From Blastocystis hominis (Eukaryota > Sar > Bigyra > Opalinata > Blastocystidae): a DNA stretch of 64,000 nucleotides. The DNA lies in assembly GCF_000151665.1 (NCBI RefSeq), contig NW_013171817.1, forward strand, positions 62,001-126,000, in the 5' to 3' direction. Shown piece after piece: positions 22,830 to 32,756 of the stretch. The notes beneath the pieces were generated by a model, which was not told the origin of the DNA, made no database searches, and saw only the letters and a program-made list of their open reading frames with translations. The position numbers were made by a program, and so were the translations under genes. Position 1 is the first letter of the stretch. Each line of letters opens with the position of its first letter.

Positions 22830-24182
22830 ATGACGAAACCCCTTGCTGTACGTTCTTTGGACGGCTTACTCATTGAGTAGACTGCTGCCAACTTGGTAAA
22901 GGTCTGTTTAGGTATCAGTATCCTTGCCATCCCCAACGTAACCTTTAACGTTGTAATACTGTGCCCGCGTGACGTGTAGGGAGGTTACCTGCCTATGGCC
23001 GTTTTAACTCTTCTCATTTCCATTTGGAATGCTTTTGCCACCCAAAGGGTGGTAGATGTAATTCCCTATCTGTCAAAGCCCGTAACGGATTCCGATGATC
23101 CGTTAATGCTCATGATGGAAGAAGTTTTTTTTGAACGGTCGTTTTATTGGTAGGCTATGGGCACTTTTGGTGTGATCCTTCTCGATTTCTGCTATCTAAT
23201 TACCTTAGTTGGAGGAGGTCTAGTTGCGTATGAGGCATGTGTTTTGGCGAGTTTGTTAATGTACAGATCGTATTTAGCGACCTTTTATCTGGACTTCCTT
23301 GGGAGGATTGGGGTTTCAAAATTGCAAGCAGCAAGTTCTTCTGGGGAGCGGTCTATTTTATCGTCGTGATTCCGCTCTCTCTGCTCCGTGACCTTAGTTC
23401 CATGTCCTTTATGTCGATTGGAGGCCTCGTCGCCCTCCTCTCCTCCATTATTATCTACGTCGTTTACGGAGGCCTCCATTTCAAGATCAACTTCGAGACC
23501 TCCTTCCTCTGGCCGAAGAGCCTCAGCGAGTTCGCCAACATGTTCGGTGTGTGCTGCCTGTGCTTCGCGGTGCCCTTCTACGGCACCTCCTCGCAGCGGT
23601 CGATGGACGACAAGTCGAAATTCGGCGGCGTTCTCTACGGCTCGCTGCTCTTCTCCGGCTTCTTCTACATCCTCGTGGGCGTGGGCTGCTCGCTGCTGTA
23701 CAACCGCGCGCCCGGCGGCATCGCGGAGATCTTCATCGAGAACATCGACCACAAGAGCTGGTTCTACTTCATCGCAGCCGGCCTGCTCTCGCTGAACTCG
23801 CTGTTCTCCTACCCCATCATCGCGTACCCGCCCGTGCTCTGCCTGGAGACGCTGCTGCACGACGGTAGGCGCGACGGGCGCGTGCGATGTAGACACCAAC
23901 GAGGATAAGTTGTTCGTGAAGTCGTGGAAGAAGTGGCTGGTGCGCATCGGCATGTTGCTGGTCGTGGTGATCTTCGCAACCTGCTTCTCGGCGTTCAAGA
24001 GTATCATCAGCTTCGTGGGCGGGTTCGCAGTGACATTTGGGTGCTTCGCACTGCCGTCCTTTTTGCACTGGAAGCTGATTCCGGACCTGTCGACCACGCA
24101 GAAGGTGGTGGATTGGGTGCTGGTGGTGCTGGGACTCATCCTGATGGTGGTCATCACGCTCTTGAATATCTTCCATTTCTAA
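22830..24182 (+). CDS. Amino acid/auxin permease family transporter
   Basis: Plus-strand gene, ATG 22830, TAA 24180-24182. First intron 22848-22880; others of about 26-43 bp. The frame starts TAANLVKVCLGISILAIPN, the first helix of amino acid/auxin permeases (SLC32/36/38 type: N-L..LG.GIL.lP). It continues with GGYLPMAVLTLLISIWNAFA, VLLDFCYLITLVGGG, LLRDLSSMSFMSIGGLVALL, FGVCCLCFAVPFYGTSSQRS and LFSYPIIAYPP. About eleven hydrophobic helices are visible. Likely role: proton- or sodium-coupled amino acid transport at the plasma or vacuolar membrane; substrate unknown. The transcript should end about eight bases after the stop, just before the palindrome at 24195-24212. Confidence 0.85.
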
Positions 24183-24194
24183 TGTGGTTCGCTG

Positions 24195-24212
24195 TGTTTG
24201 TTCCATCAAACA
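24195..24212. terminator. Back-to-back polyadenylation motifs shared by the transporter (+) and TANGO6-like gene (-)
   Basis: Plus strand TGTTTGTT, CC, ATCAAACA; the right half is TGTTTGAT on the minus strand. Same 8+2+8 layout as at 5979 and 32686. Confidence 0.75.
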
Positions 24213-24216
24213 AGAG

Positions 24217-27165
24217 AGGGCTGCTCTTCTTCGATCAGGCGGAGCGGCGATCGGTACGTCGAGAGCAGAGCGAGCGCCGCCTCCGCGTGGCCTTGCACGA
24301 TGTCGTCGCGATCTTCCGTCGCTTGGCGGAGAATGTGGTCCACCAGGTCGATCTGTGTGTCCAGAATGGCTTTCAACTCGCCCTGCGTGCCTTCGAGAAG
24401 GCGGTAGAGCAGAAACACGGCGGCACGACGCACTAGAACGGCTTCGGGCTGCTTCTCGAAGAGCAGAACGCCTCGACAGTGACTCAGCAGTTCCTACAAT
24501 CAGAAACGCGCAGAGAAAACGAACAGGAATAAACGGACTCATCGCGTATTTCAGATACGTCACCATCTCGGCGAGAGCGGAAAAGCAGGACGCTCGCAAG
24601 GCCTGGATTGAAAAGATCTCATCGTCCGCCGTCGCTTTGGTTTCTCGCTTTGCTTCCACTTTTTTCCACGTTAGTTCATTGGATGGATCCATGTACCCAA
24701 GAAACGCGTTCATTAACGGCTTGGCGAATCTGCAATCAACTCACCGCATCGATTCTACTTCACACACGCGTCTTTCATGTATTGCACGGTGCACACGATC
24801 GCTTCTCCCACGCGAAGCCGAAGATCCAAGGGAGCAATCGCGTTACTGAACGTTTCCAAAAGAATTGGAAGCACTTGCTCATGAAACGTGGAGGCCAGAA
24901 TGACCATTGCGTTCACTGCTGCGAGATACACATAGCTATCGTCATCATTAAGGCCTTTTTTCAAAGCAGAGAGAATGGCAGGGAGCTCGGGAGCGAGCGA
25001 TTCCTTGTCGCTGGTTTGTAAAAGATGGTGGAGTCGCGATAAAGCGAACGACCGCACGGGTTGGTAGGGACTTCGGAAGTCCTGCGCGATTTCAGGAAGA
25101 GCCACGGAAGGAGATTCGATTGCAAATGAAGAGGAGGAGGAAGATAATAGAGTGTGAGATGAAGAACGGGGTGCAGGAATGGACGAAGCGGCGATTTTGG
25201 ATTCCACGCGATTGTGAAGATCTTGAAGACGCGTTTGGATGGCTCGTACGACGGGCAGCTCGGTGTGGTCGTCGAGTTCGCGAAGCATTCGAGCGATCAC
25301 CGCTCTGAGATCGCGGTAATACAGCGATTCCTCCTCGGATGTTCGCTGTTTCCGATCCAAATCGACGATAAGCGGCGTGTCGAGCGCGCTGGAGGCGAGA
25401 ATGACAACCAAATCGTTGCAGATCGCGAGGAGTTCCGTGGGGTTTTCGAAAGAATGCTCGGAGCTCAGAGCGATTTGCATGATTCGTTCGAGACTGCGAA
25501 GACCCTGCAATAAATCATCGCCGAATAGTTCAAGACGCGATGAATCGGTAATGGTGATCAATACGAGAATGATTCGCTGCTTTTGTTGGGGAGAGAAAGG
25601 CTGAAAAGAAACGGGCGCGAAGTGGGAGCGAAAGAAAAGATCGAGTAATGCGATAAATAATCTCGAAACTTGTTTGGTTGGCCAGCAGGAGAGAAGAGAA
25701 GACGCTTCGCGATCCCAGGATTCGCGTTGATTCAGATCGAGAATCCATTGCTGATCGAGTTTGGTGGATTTGCAGGGCCGTAGAACGAGGCCTCGAGATG
25801 AATCGAGAGCAAATCGAAGAGGACGGTTGGCAAGTCCATTGCCTTGAAGGATTTGAAGGAATGTGTCGACGGACAGCATCGAATTGACCACATATGTGTT
25901 CAGTAATTTCAATAAATATGCTTTTTCAGCACATCTACGCGGTGATGAATGAATCGTTACACAATCACTTGCTGCTTTCTGCGAAGACGTAAGCATGGAA
26001 AACCGCGGGGATGAGAAGGGAGCAGGAATCCATGATGTTAGGCATAACAGAACCTGTGATCATAATGCGAGTGAGACCACGAATGGCTCGTTCGATGGAC
26101 GCATTGTCCCATGAAGTGTGCGAAGGATCGTCGTATTGAAGAGTTCCGTAATAAGGCTGCTGTGTGATGACCAGGAAGGGAGCGAAGAGCTTTGGAAAGA
26201 AGACGGAGAACACGGCGAGTTCGTTTTTATCGATGAGCAAATCGAGTACATGCACGCAGGTGGTCACGACGAATTTGTTGCTGTCCTTTTCGCCGATCAA
26301 GTGAGCCATTTGATTACAGATATTTGCGATGTACTCAGTACGATTCAACGCTTTGGAACAACTCGCGATGCCTCGAGCTGCATGAATGATTGCCTTGATA
26401 AGCAACATAATATCAATGAAATACATCGATGTTCCCTCCTTCGGAAAAGGATAAGAGCGAGGAAACCACACCGTTTACACCTCCAGGAAGCATGACAATC
26501 AGCCCCATGAGACGACTAATCGCATGATTGAGCCATTTCGACCTGCCATGACTCTATTTCGATAATATCATTTGGAACAGAATTACAGATTTTTGGAGAG
26601 AGAGAATGCATGTGATGAGGAGAACAAAAGAATAGGATGAAATGTGTGAATAAAAATAATCGACACAAGCTGTATACGGAAGATGGAAGGCTTCCACCTT
26701 GAGAATAAAGTGGATAAAGTAAAAAATGGAGTAGACAACTCCCGCTATTTCGAGGTCTTCAATCATTCCCGTCTTCAGACAGGTTATCACAATCTGATTG
26801 ACATCACTCTCCGATAAATGGGAAGCAACACTTCCAAATCCATGGCGAAGGGCCGCTCCAAAAGATGAAAGGTCCGAAAACTCATTCCAGTTTACGTTTG
26901 CGTCTTTAGAGTAAAGCACTGGACCAATCACCCAAGCTACGTCTAACAGCAAAAGATTCCTAATTAAGGTGCAGTAACCCAAATTGATTGTCATGGTAGA
27001 CGACACCATGTCGTGATTCTCATTATAATGGTCGACAATTTCTTTAAGCGCTTCATTCATTTCGATAAGTCTTGAAGCAGCGGCTTTGCTGTCATCCTTG
27101 TTAACTTCCTCAACGATAAGCGTAAACCCATCCTTAATAGTTTGAAATTGATCTGACTCTTGCAT
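24217..27165 (-). CDS. TANGO6/RTP1-like HEAT-repeat protein
   Basis: Long minus-strand gene, start ATG 27165. Exons are seen at 27165-26554, 26471-25965, 25996-24755 and 24713-24217 with short introns between. Helical repeats throughout. The diagnostic C-terminal part reads ALPEIAQDFRSPYQPVRSFA, GLNDDDSYVYLAAVNAM, LRLRVGEAIVCTVQYM, then MVTYLKYA and RRAAVFLLYRLLEGTQGEL. This matches TANGO6 (animals) and Rtp1 (yeast), which is implicated in assembly and nuclear import of RNA polymerase II. Some inner splice sites are not resolved. The genomic frame ends at a TGA (24208-24206) that lies inside the 3' octamer. Polyadenylation four bases upstream of the octamer would turn CCC-T into a UAA stop at 24217, so the TGA is probably not in the mRNA. 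Confidence 0.7.
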
Positions 27166-27214
27166 CAAATTCGGAGAATGCAAAATAGCCCGAGTCTTTT
27201 TCCAGAGAATAATA

Positions 27215-27559
27215 ATGCCAGAACAAGAGAAGAAAACAAATAACTGGACGGACTTCCGTAGAGCTTGAGATTAAAAAACTTTTATTATTTTAGGGTTTCC
27301 GAAGAACATCACAACTCCGGGTCGAGGAGCGCGACTTGCAATTGGAACGTATCGTGGTTTGCTTAGAGAGTGATTCTGTAGTGGCTTTTTCACATATGGC
27401 TTTTTGAGACAGAAAGGGCTTTGCTTGTTTGTAGGTATCATGGAGCTTCTTTCTGCCGCCACTGCATACTCTCCCTTATACGACGGCTATCATATTTATA
27501 AGGGACGTCAGCAACTTCCTGCGACCCCAGTGCCCAAAGAAGACCCGAAGGAAGACTAG
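27215..27559 (+). CDS. Small membrane protein, unknown
   Basis: Plus-strand gene of three exons: ATG 27215, introns 27258-27293 (36 bp) and 27349-27381 (33 bp), stop TAG 27557-27559, about 90 residues. The splicing restores one open frame with a basic N-terminal part (PKNITTPGRGARLAIG), a hydrophobic segment with aromatic residues (GTGFFTYGFL and LCLFVGIMELLSAATAY) and a polar Pro/Glu-rich end. Size and shape recall accessory subunits of organelle membrane complexes, but I recognise no family. 3' octamer at 27566-27573. It is read only after splicing, since no long unspliced frame exists. Confidence 0.6.
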
Positions 27560-27565
27560 TTGCAT

Positions 27566-27573
27566 TGTTTGTT
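27566..27573 (+). terminator. 3'-end octamer of the small membrane protein gene
   Basis: TGTTTGTT seven bases after the TAG. An ATG follows at 27583. Confidence 0.65.
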
Positions 27574-27700
27574 CGAAAAAGCATGCGGTATAACGCTTTC
27601 AGTGCCAAAACGAACCAAAAGTGGTCAGTTATCCCTCTGGAGGATTAGTACGGTTATGTCCCAAAAGAATTGTGTTTTGCCATAATTCCTTGAAATCGAT

Positions 27701-29319
27701 ATGCGCAAAGAGACCTTACTTGCTTGTATGTGGATGAGTCTTATTACGCTAACGCAAAGGCCTGGTCAACTTGTTCGGAGGTAGTGTTTTTGGTTACAAC
27801 GTGGGAGTTGTCTCTGGGTTAACCAAGCCTCTTATCCAGTGCACACTGTTCGATCCGTCGGACAACATTCCTCTGAATCTCTACATTGTGGTTTTTCTTT
27901 GCTTTTCTGACGTCTAGGGTTTGTTCACATCCACTATCCTCGTTTTTGCCACCATTGGTTCGCCTCTCGGTGTGTGGTTCGGTAACAAGTTTGGTATGCG
28001 TACCGTATCCTCTGTTTCTGGTGTTGATCTCGTAGTCGTTGATGATCATGGCGGGTATTGCTATTGTCTTCCCCATTCTTGCTACCTTTGTCAAGAACTT
28101 CTGGTACATTCTCACAATGAGAGGAATCCTCGGATTATCCCTCGGATTTGCCTCGGCTGTGTGTCCCATGTACAGCAGTGCCATCGTGGATGACAGTGTG
28201 AAAGGTACTTTTTCATGTTCCTTTCCAGCTAGGCCGCGTTGGCTCCACCTTCCAACTGTCCATCACCTTCAGCATTTTGATAGGCGAATTGATGAACTTC
28301 CTGCTGGTCCCCTCCTTCAACTCGGAGCAGTGCATCCCTCTCTCCGACTTCAGCTGGAAGATGCAGATCTCCTTCTGCGCGCTCTTCGGTCTCCTCCTGC
28401 TCATCACGCTCTTCTTCGGACCCAACCCCAAGCGTACCCTTTCCCTTCTCTCTCTCTCTCAACCCCAGCCGGCGAAAAGCGCGTCGCTTCTTCGCTTTCC
28501 CTCTCCGCCCAGGAGTTGCATCCATCGGCGTTCCTCACGTCTAGAACCTTCATCGACGGCAGACCGATGCGAAACAGCCTGTTCAGCATGAAGGTGGAAA
28601 CGTGGAAACCGAGTGAGGGGTAGAACTTCCGGTGGCTGGTGCTGGCGATCATGCTGGCGGTGATGAATCAGTTCACGGGCGTGAACGGCGTGATGTACTA
28701 CGCGTCGCAGATTCTGAGCGATGCGGGCGTGAAGAACGTAGCGCATGGAGATCATCGAGATCAATCGTAGCCGTTGATCGCGCAGATGTTCGTCGTGGGC
28801 GTGTGGAACATGGTGACGGTGTTCATTTTCATGGCGATCGTGGACTGCATGTCGCGCCGCAAGATCTTCCTGATCGCGCTGGCGGTGATGCTGGCTGGTT
28901 CGATCATTTTAGTGGTCTCTTTCTCCTTCAAAGGACTCAGCATTGCCGCGATCGTCGGCCTTCTCTTGTTCATTCTGGGCTTCGAGAGCGGTCCGGGCCC
29001 GCTGTTCTTCGTGATGGCGTCGCAGGACTTCCCGCCGGAGCTGGTGGACCAGGGAACGTCGGTGGCGAACGTGATTATGTGGATCTTCAACATCCTGATC
29101 GCGTTCTTCTTCCCGATTCTCACGTCGGCGGTGGGCAGTGCGGGAACGTTCGTGATTCTGGGCCTGTTCCAGCTGCTGTGCATGATCTATTTCGGATCGT
29201 TCGGCAAGTCGTAGGGGCGAGGGAAGGCTGCGATGAGTAGATCGGCGTCGGGAGGAAAGGTGACCAATACCATGATCGCGATGAGTAACAGTCACGAAAG
29301 TCTGAATACTCTGCTTTGA
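27701..29319 (+). CDS. Sugar transporter of the major facilitator superfamily
   Basis: Plus-strand gene with about eight introns of 27-35 bp. I start at ATG 27701 (MRKETLLACLVNLFGG); an upstream ATG at 27583 with extra exons is possible. Visible MFS sugar-porter features: FGYNVGVVSG in helix 1, GVWFGNKFGMR (the G-x-x-x-D/N-R-x-G-R-type loop), MRGILGLSLGFASAVCPMYS, MNQFTGVNGVMYYAS in helix 7 (like QQ.TG.N...YY in GLUT proteins), DCMSRRKIFLI and the GPGPLFFVMASQDFP helix 10. The expected PESPR after helix 6 is replaced by GPNPK, and the central loop is short. A final 30-bp intron (TCGTAG at 29215 is its donor region) leads to a short Ser/Asn-rich tail. The end reads CTT-TGA, with TGTTTGAG four bases on. 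Confidence 0.84.
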
Positions 29320-29390
29320 TGTGTTTGAGAGAATAAACGAAAAGGATAGAAAAGGAAAGGGAGGGGTGATGAATAATCTATTTTGAGAGA

Positions 29391-29415
29391 TGGATGGATG
29401 GATGGATGGATGGAT
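29391..29415. repeat. (TGGA)n microsatellite
   Basis: Six TGGA units in the convergent intergenic gap between the sugar transporter and RPL7. The gap (29320-29670) otherwise has T/C-rich sequence and no gene. Confidence 0.9.
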
Positions 29416-29631
29416 TAACTGGAAGAAATCGAGGCCGAATAATGCAATCAACGATGCATACATCTATTCCAAGTCTATTTGAATTGAATCAGTGACCTAT
29501 GAACACAACACTCGATCAGAAAAGAGTTGAATGAAGCCGATTTGGAGTGAAAACTGCCTTCATCCACATACCAATCACTCACCCCAACCTCCTTCCTTCG
29601 TTCCATTCCTTGCCTTCTTCCTTGCTTATAC

Positions 29632-29639
29632 AACAAACA
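29632..29639 (-). terminator. 3'-end octamer of RPL7
   Basis: AACAAACA on plus (TGTTTGTT on minus), 31 bp after the stop of RPL7. Confidence 0.7.
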
Positions 29640-29670
29640 TCTCCATATTATTCTTAACCTGAAAAGTGCT

Positions 29671-30452
29671 TTAGATCATTCTGTTCACCAGCTTGCCAAT
29701 CAGCACCTCGTGGTTACCGTAGTCACCTCCCTCGTTGAAGTGACGCAGCTTCTTCGAGAATCCGCCGTTGGGGCTGTTCAGCTTGAAGGGCCACAGGAAG
29801 TTGTTCGCCTCCTTGAAGTGGGGTCCCACAGTGTAGATCTCGTGGATCAGATCCTCCACAGACACAATGCCGAACTTGCCGAGCACCTGCTCAATCTGCT
29901 CGTTCAGCATCAGAGGAACGCGCTGCTTGTTCAGCTTAGCATATCCACGCTTATAGATCAGAGAACGCACCAGCTTCAGGTTGGGGTAACCGTAGGCGAT
30001 GTAGGGCTCCACCAGACGCAGCATCTCCATCGTAGCCTTGTTCAGACGCACGAACACGGCGTTGTGGATCTGGCGCAGACGAAGCAGACGCAGGGTCTTC
30101 TTCACCTTCGGAGAGCACTGGTTGATACCACGAATACGCACAACGATCGCCAGACGGCCCTCTCCCTCACAGAACAGATGACCGTTGTTGTGAGCATCTC
30201 TTCTCTGGGCAATCAGATCAGCCTCCATCTGAGCGTATTCCTTGTAGTACTGCTCAGTACGCTTCACCATCGCCTCTCTCTTGACCTGCTCGGCCTTCTC
30301 GAGGTTGGCAGCAAACTTCTCGGCGGCAGCCTTCAGTTTTTCATCACGACGCTGTTTCAAAGCCACAGACTCAGGACTACACAGAAATGAGACTCAAATT
30401 TCCGAAAAAAGGGTACACATGGATACCACTAGCAAAGTACTTACACTGACAT
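29671..30452 (-). CDS. RPL7: 60S ribosomal protein L7 (uL30)
   Basis: Two-exon minus-strand gene. The tiny first exon (ATG TCA GT, from 30452) is joined across a 68-bp intron to give [13 protein letters not shown], which matches the conserved N-terminus VPESV-LKKR of eukaryotic L7. The rest runs without interruption: [79 protein letters not shown] and the C-terminal [19 protein letters not shown], then TAA. Highly expressed structural protein of the large subunit. The intron is longer than most here, as is common for the first intron of ribosomal protein genes. Confidence 0.97.
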
Positions 30453-30849
30453 TATAGATTAAGAATAATACTTGATAAGTCTTGAGAAAGCGACTGAATG
30501 GCTTGATTCTTTTCGCTATATTGAATTATTGTTCATCCAAAAGCACCCCATAGGTGAAATTGATTTCATTTTCTGTGTACTATCCACGCTTGAGTCACGC
30601 CTCATAAATCTATAATCAGATGGTCTCAACCAAATTTGGCGTAATCTTCATTTTTCTTTCAAAGGCTTTCATCCACAGTGTTTATATCCAAAATTATTAG
30701 TTTCCACTGCTGTATCCACCTAAAGAATGCGATAGAGACAAGAAAATAGGTATCTTCGCCTTGAGTCTTCTGAAGTGATTGATATAAATCCATCTATTAT
30801 CTCAATCCCCCAAATGCGCAAATTTCAGGCATATAGCATAAACAATCAA
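30453..30849. other. Intergenic (divergent promoter region)
   Basis: About 400 bp between the start codons of RPL7 (-) and the discoidin-like gene (+). No gene seen. An upstream in-frame ATG at 30813 could extend the latter. Confidence 0.5.
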
Positions 30850-31895
30850 ATGGGTCAAAACCAGTCAGCCGAAGCTCTATACAAGACTCAGGAGACTAGG
30901 AATGTGCTAGCAAACAGTCAGAATCAGTCCTCTGATCGTTCCAACGAGTCTACTATCATTTGCAAGAGTCGATGGAGTGAGATTATTTTTACCCCAAGCG
31001 CAAAAACTCCCTACTATGAGGATATGCTGACGAGTAAACCAATGAATAGAATAGGACATAGACACGCCTTTGTTTACCTTTCTTAGCGGATTCTATCAAA
31101 AGAATGAAAGCTCGAAGCATATCTTCTTTCATCTAGCGTATGATGAAGTTTGCCGTGTGGCAGAATATGCGAAAAGCACGTTTCGTATGGTAGTTTAAAC
31201 GATAGACTGGAAAATATTCAAATATACCGGAGAACCGACCGAAAACGGTATTATTTATTGGATTGGGTGTCTGAATGAGTCCCATCTGTATGAAAATCCC
31301 ATCAAAACAGGTCTGGTCGAGATTGTGACCAGCAAAGACTATCATGTGAACTATTCTCGTTGTGAATGTATGCGAAAGGAGTTGTGTTCATCGTAGCTTC
31401 CATCTATCGTGTTTTGGAATTGCCTAGTCTGTCAGATAGAGACTGCTATTTTGATCCCGGCTGCATTATCTTTCACTTTCCCAAACACCTGATTTGTCCT
31501 GCTGGATACACGTTTCGAAATGGAGGAGGCCGAGGTACGTTTCGATGTCTGCCTGTTCATTGTGCAGGATCCGTGGTTCGCAGATGGGTACTTGAAGCTG
31601 CAACATCGATCAATGGTCCCTGGACGGTAATATCCAATCACCCGGAGGATGATACGTTTTTTTACGATGTGACCGATGGCCAAGATAAAGAAAACTCATT
31701 TCTGTATATATATATTTCAAGGCCTTCTAAAGATGTAGACCTCATTGCTGGCCAATAACATTGGAAAACAAGCAGTTCTTTTCCTTTTTCAAACTTCAGT
31801 CTTTACATACTCATGCTAATGGCCGATCCCATGCACTGTACATTAGTGGGTTTGAGTTATATGGAATCGTTCGATGGAATCGCAATAGTCATTAA
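30850..31895 (+). CDS. F5/8 type C (discoidin-like) domain protein
   Basis: Plus-strand gene; preferred start ATG 30850 gives MGQNQSAEA, a good N-myristoylation sequence (upstream ATG 30813 possible). After about 80 polar residues come WKIFKYTGEPTENGIIYWIG and a NP-x-x-x-G-LVEIVTS segment. Then follow FHFPKHLICPAGYTFRNGGG, RRWVLEAATSINGPWTVISN, a DD aromatic loop and ALYISGFELYGIV. This order (NGIIYWIG, P.GYT.R, WVLEASxDGxW, ISGFELYG) is that of F5/8C-like domains found in many BTB and ubiquitin-ligase proteins of protists and animals. No BTB domain or other catalytic part is visible. Introns of 21-35 bp; two in the middle (about 31260-31430) are not fully resolved. Stop TAA 31893-31895. Confidence 0.66.
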
Positions 31896-32128
31896 CTGAT
31901 CGTTTTATTAGTAGCAATTCAGCGCAATAGCAAGTTATTTATAATTGGCTAATTCATTTGAATCAAGTATTATTATTATTATTATTATTAATAACACATT
32001 GCTTGCTTCTTTGTTTGTTGCTGTCCAAATTCGTGTGATCCCATCTTTCCTGGAAATTTCTAGGAATTCAAAATCTCATTTAAATCTCACCACAGAATTG
32101 TCACTTTTTGGTAGAACTCCTCAAAACA

Positions 32129-32653
32129 ATGGTCAGCTTGAAGCTTCAGAAGAGACTTGCTGCCGCCGTCCTTAAGTGCGGTAAGCGTAAGGTGTGGATG
32201 GATCCCAGCGAGGTGAGCAACATTGCTGTTGCCAACTCTCGCCAGAGCGTTCGCTCCATGATCAAGAACGGAATGATCGTGAAGAAGCACAACCTGATGC
32301 ACTCTCGTGCTCGTGTGAACATTCGTCACGAGGCCAAGGCCCGCGGCAACCACACTGGTTACGGTAAGCGTCACGGAACCATGAACGCCCGTATTCCCGA
32401 GAAGCTGCTCTGGATGCGTCGTATTCGTGTGCTCCGTAGACTGCTGCGCAAGTACCGTGATGCCGGCAAGATCGACAAGCACATGTACGCTCACTTCTAC
32501 GCTCTGGCCAAGGGTAACCGTTACAAGACCAAGCGTGTGCTGATTGAGCAGATCCACCGTAAGAAGGGTGAGGATAAGAAGGAGAAGCAGCTTGCTGAGC
32601 AGGCTACTGCCCTTCTTAACCAGAAGAGAGCCGCTATGGAGGCTTCTGCCTAA
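32129..32653 (+). CDS. RPL19: 60S ribosomal protein L19 (eL19)
   Basis: Single uninterrupted plus-strand frame: ATG 32129, TAA 32651-32653, 174 residues. Starts MVSLKLQKRLAAAVLKCGKR, with VWMDPSEVSNIAVANSR, GTMNARIPEKLLWMRRIRVL and the basic helix RYKTKRVLIEQIHRKKGE, all diagnostic for eL19. GC-rich and codon-biased as expected of a highly expressed gene. An earlier ATG cannot be used without an upstream intron. The 3' signal is the perfect palindrome at 32686-32703. Confidence 0.98.
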   Translation: MVSLKLQKRLAAAVLKCGKRKVWMDPSEVSNIAVANSRQSVRSMIKNGMIVKKHNLMHSRARVNIRHEAKARGNHTGYGKRHGTMNARIPEKLLWMRRIRVLRRLLRKYRDAGKIDKHMYAHFYALAKGNRYKTKRVLIEQIHRKKGEDKKEKQLAEQATALLNQKRAAMEASA

Positions 32654-32685
32654 GTCGTCTAGTGTATGGATGATCTACCACTTGA

Positions 32686-32703
32686 TGTTTGTTCGAACAA
32701 ACA
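32686..32703. terminator. Perfect 18-bp palindrome: back-to-back 3' motifs of RPL19 (+) and PP2C (-)
   Basis: TGTTTGTTCGAACAAACA reads the same on both strands. Each half is a full TGTTTGTT octamer pointing at one of the two convergent genes. RPL19 stops 33 bp to the left and the PP2C gene 54 bp to the right. Confidence 0.85.
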
Positions 32704-32718
32704 GGGCTAGGATACATA

Positions 32719-32748
32719 GCAGCAGCAACAACAACAACAACAGCAGCA
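32719..32748. repeat. CAG/CAA trinucleotide tract
   Basis: AGCAGCAGC, then CAA units, then CAGCAGCAG, non-coding, between the palindrome and the PP2C stop codon. Confidence 0.85.
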
Positions 32749-32756
32749 GAGAAATA

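Noticed and set aside
27423-27559. Separate 39-residue gene starting MELLSAATAY
   Set aside because: A 33-bp intron at 27349-27381 joins it in frame to the exons starting at 27215, so it is the end of one small gene.
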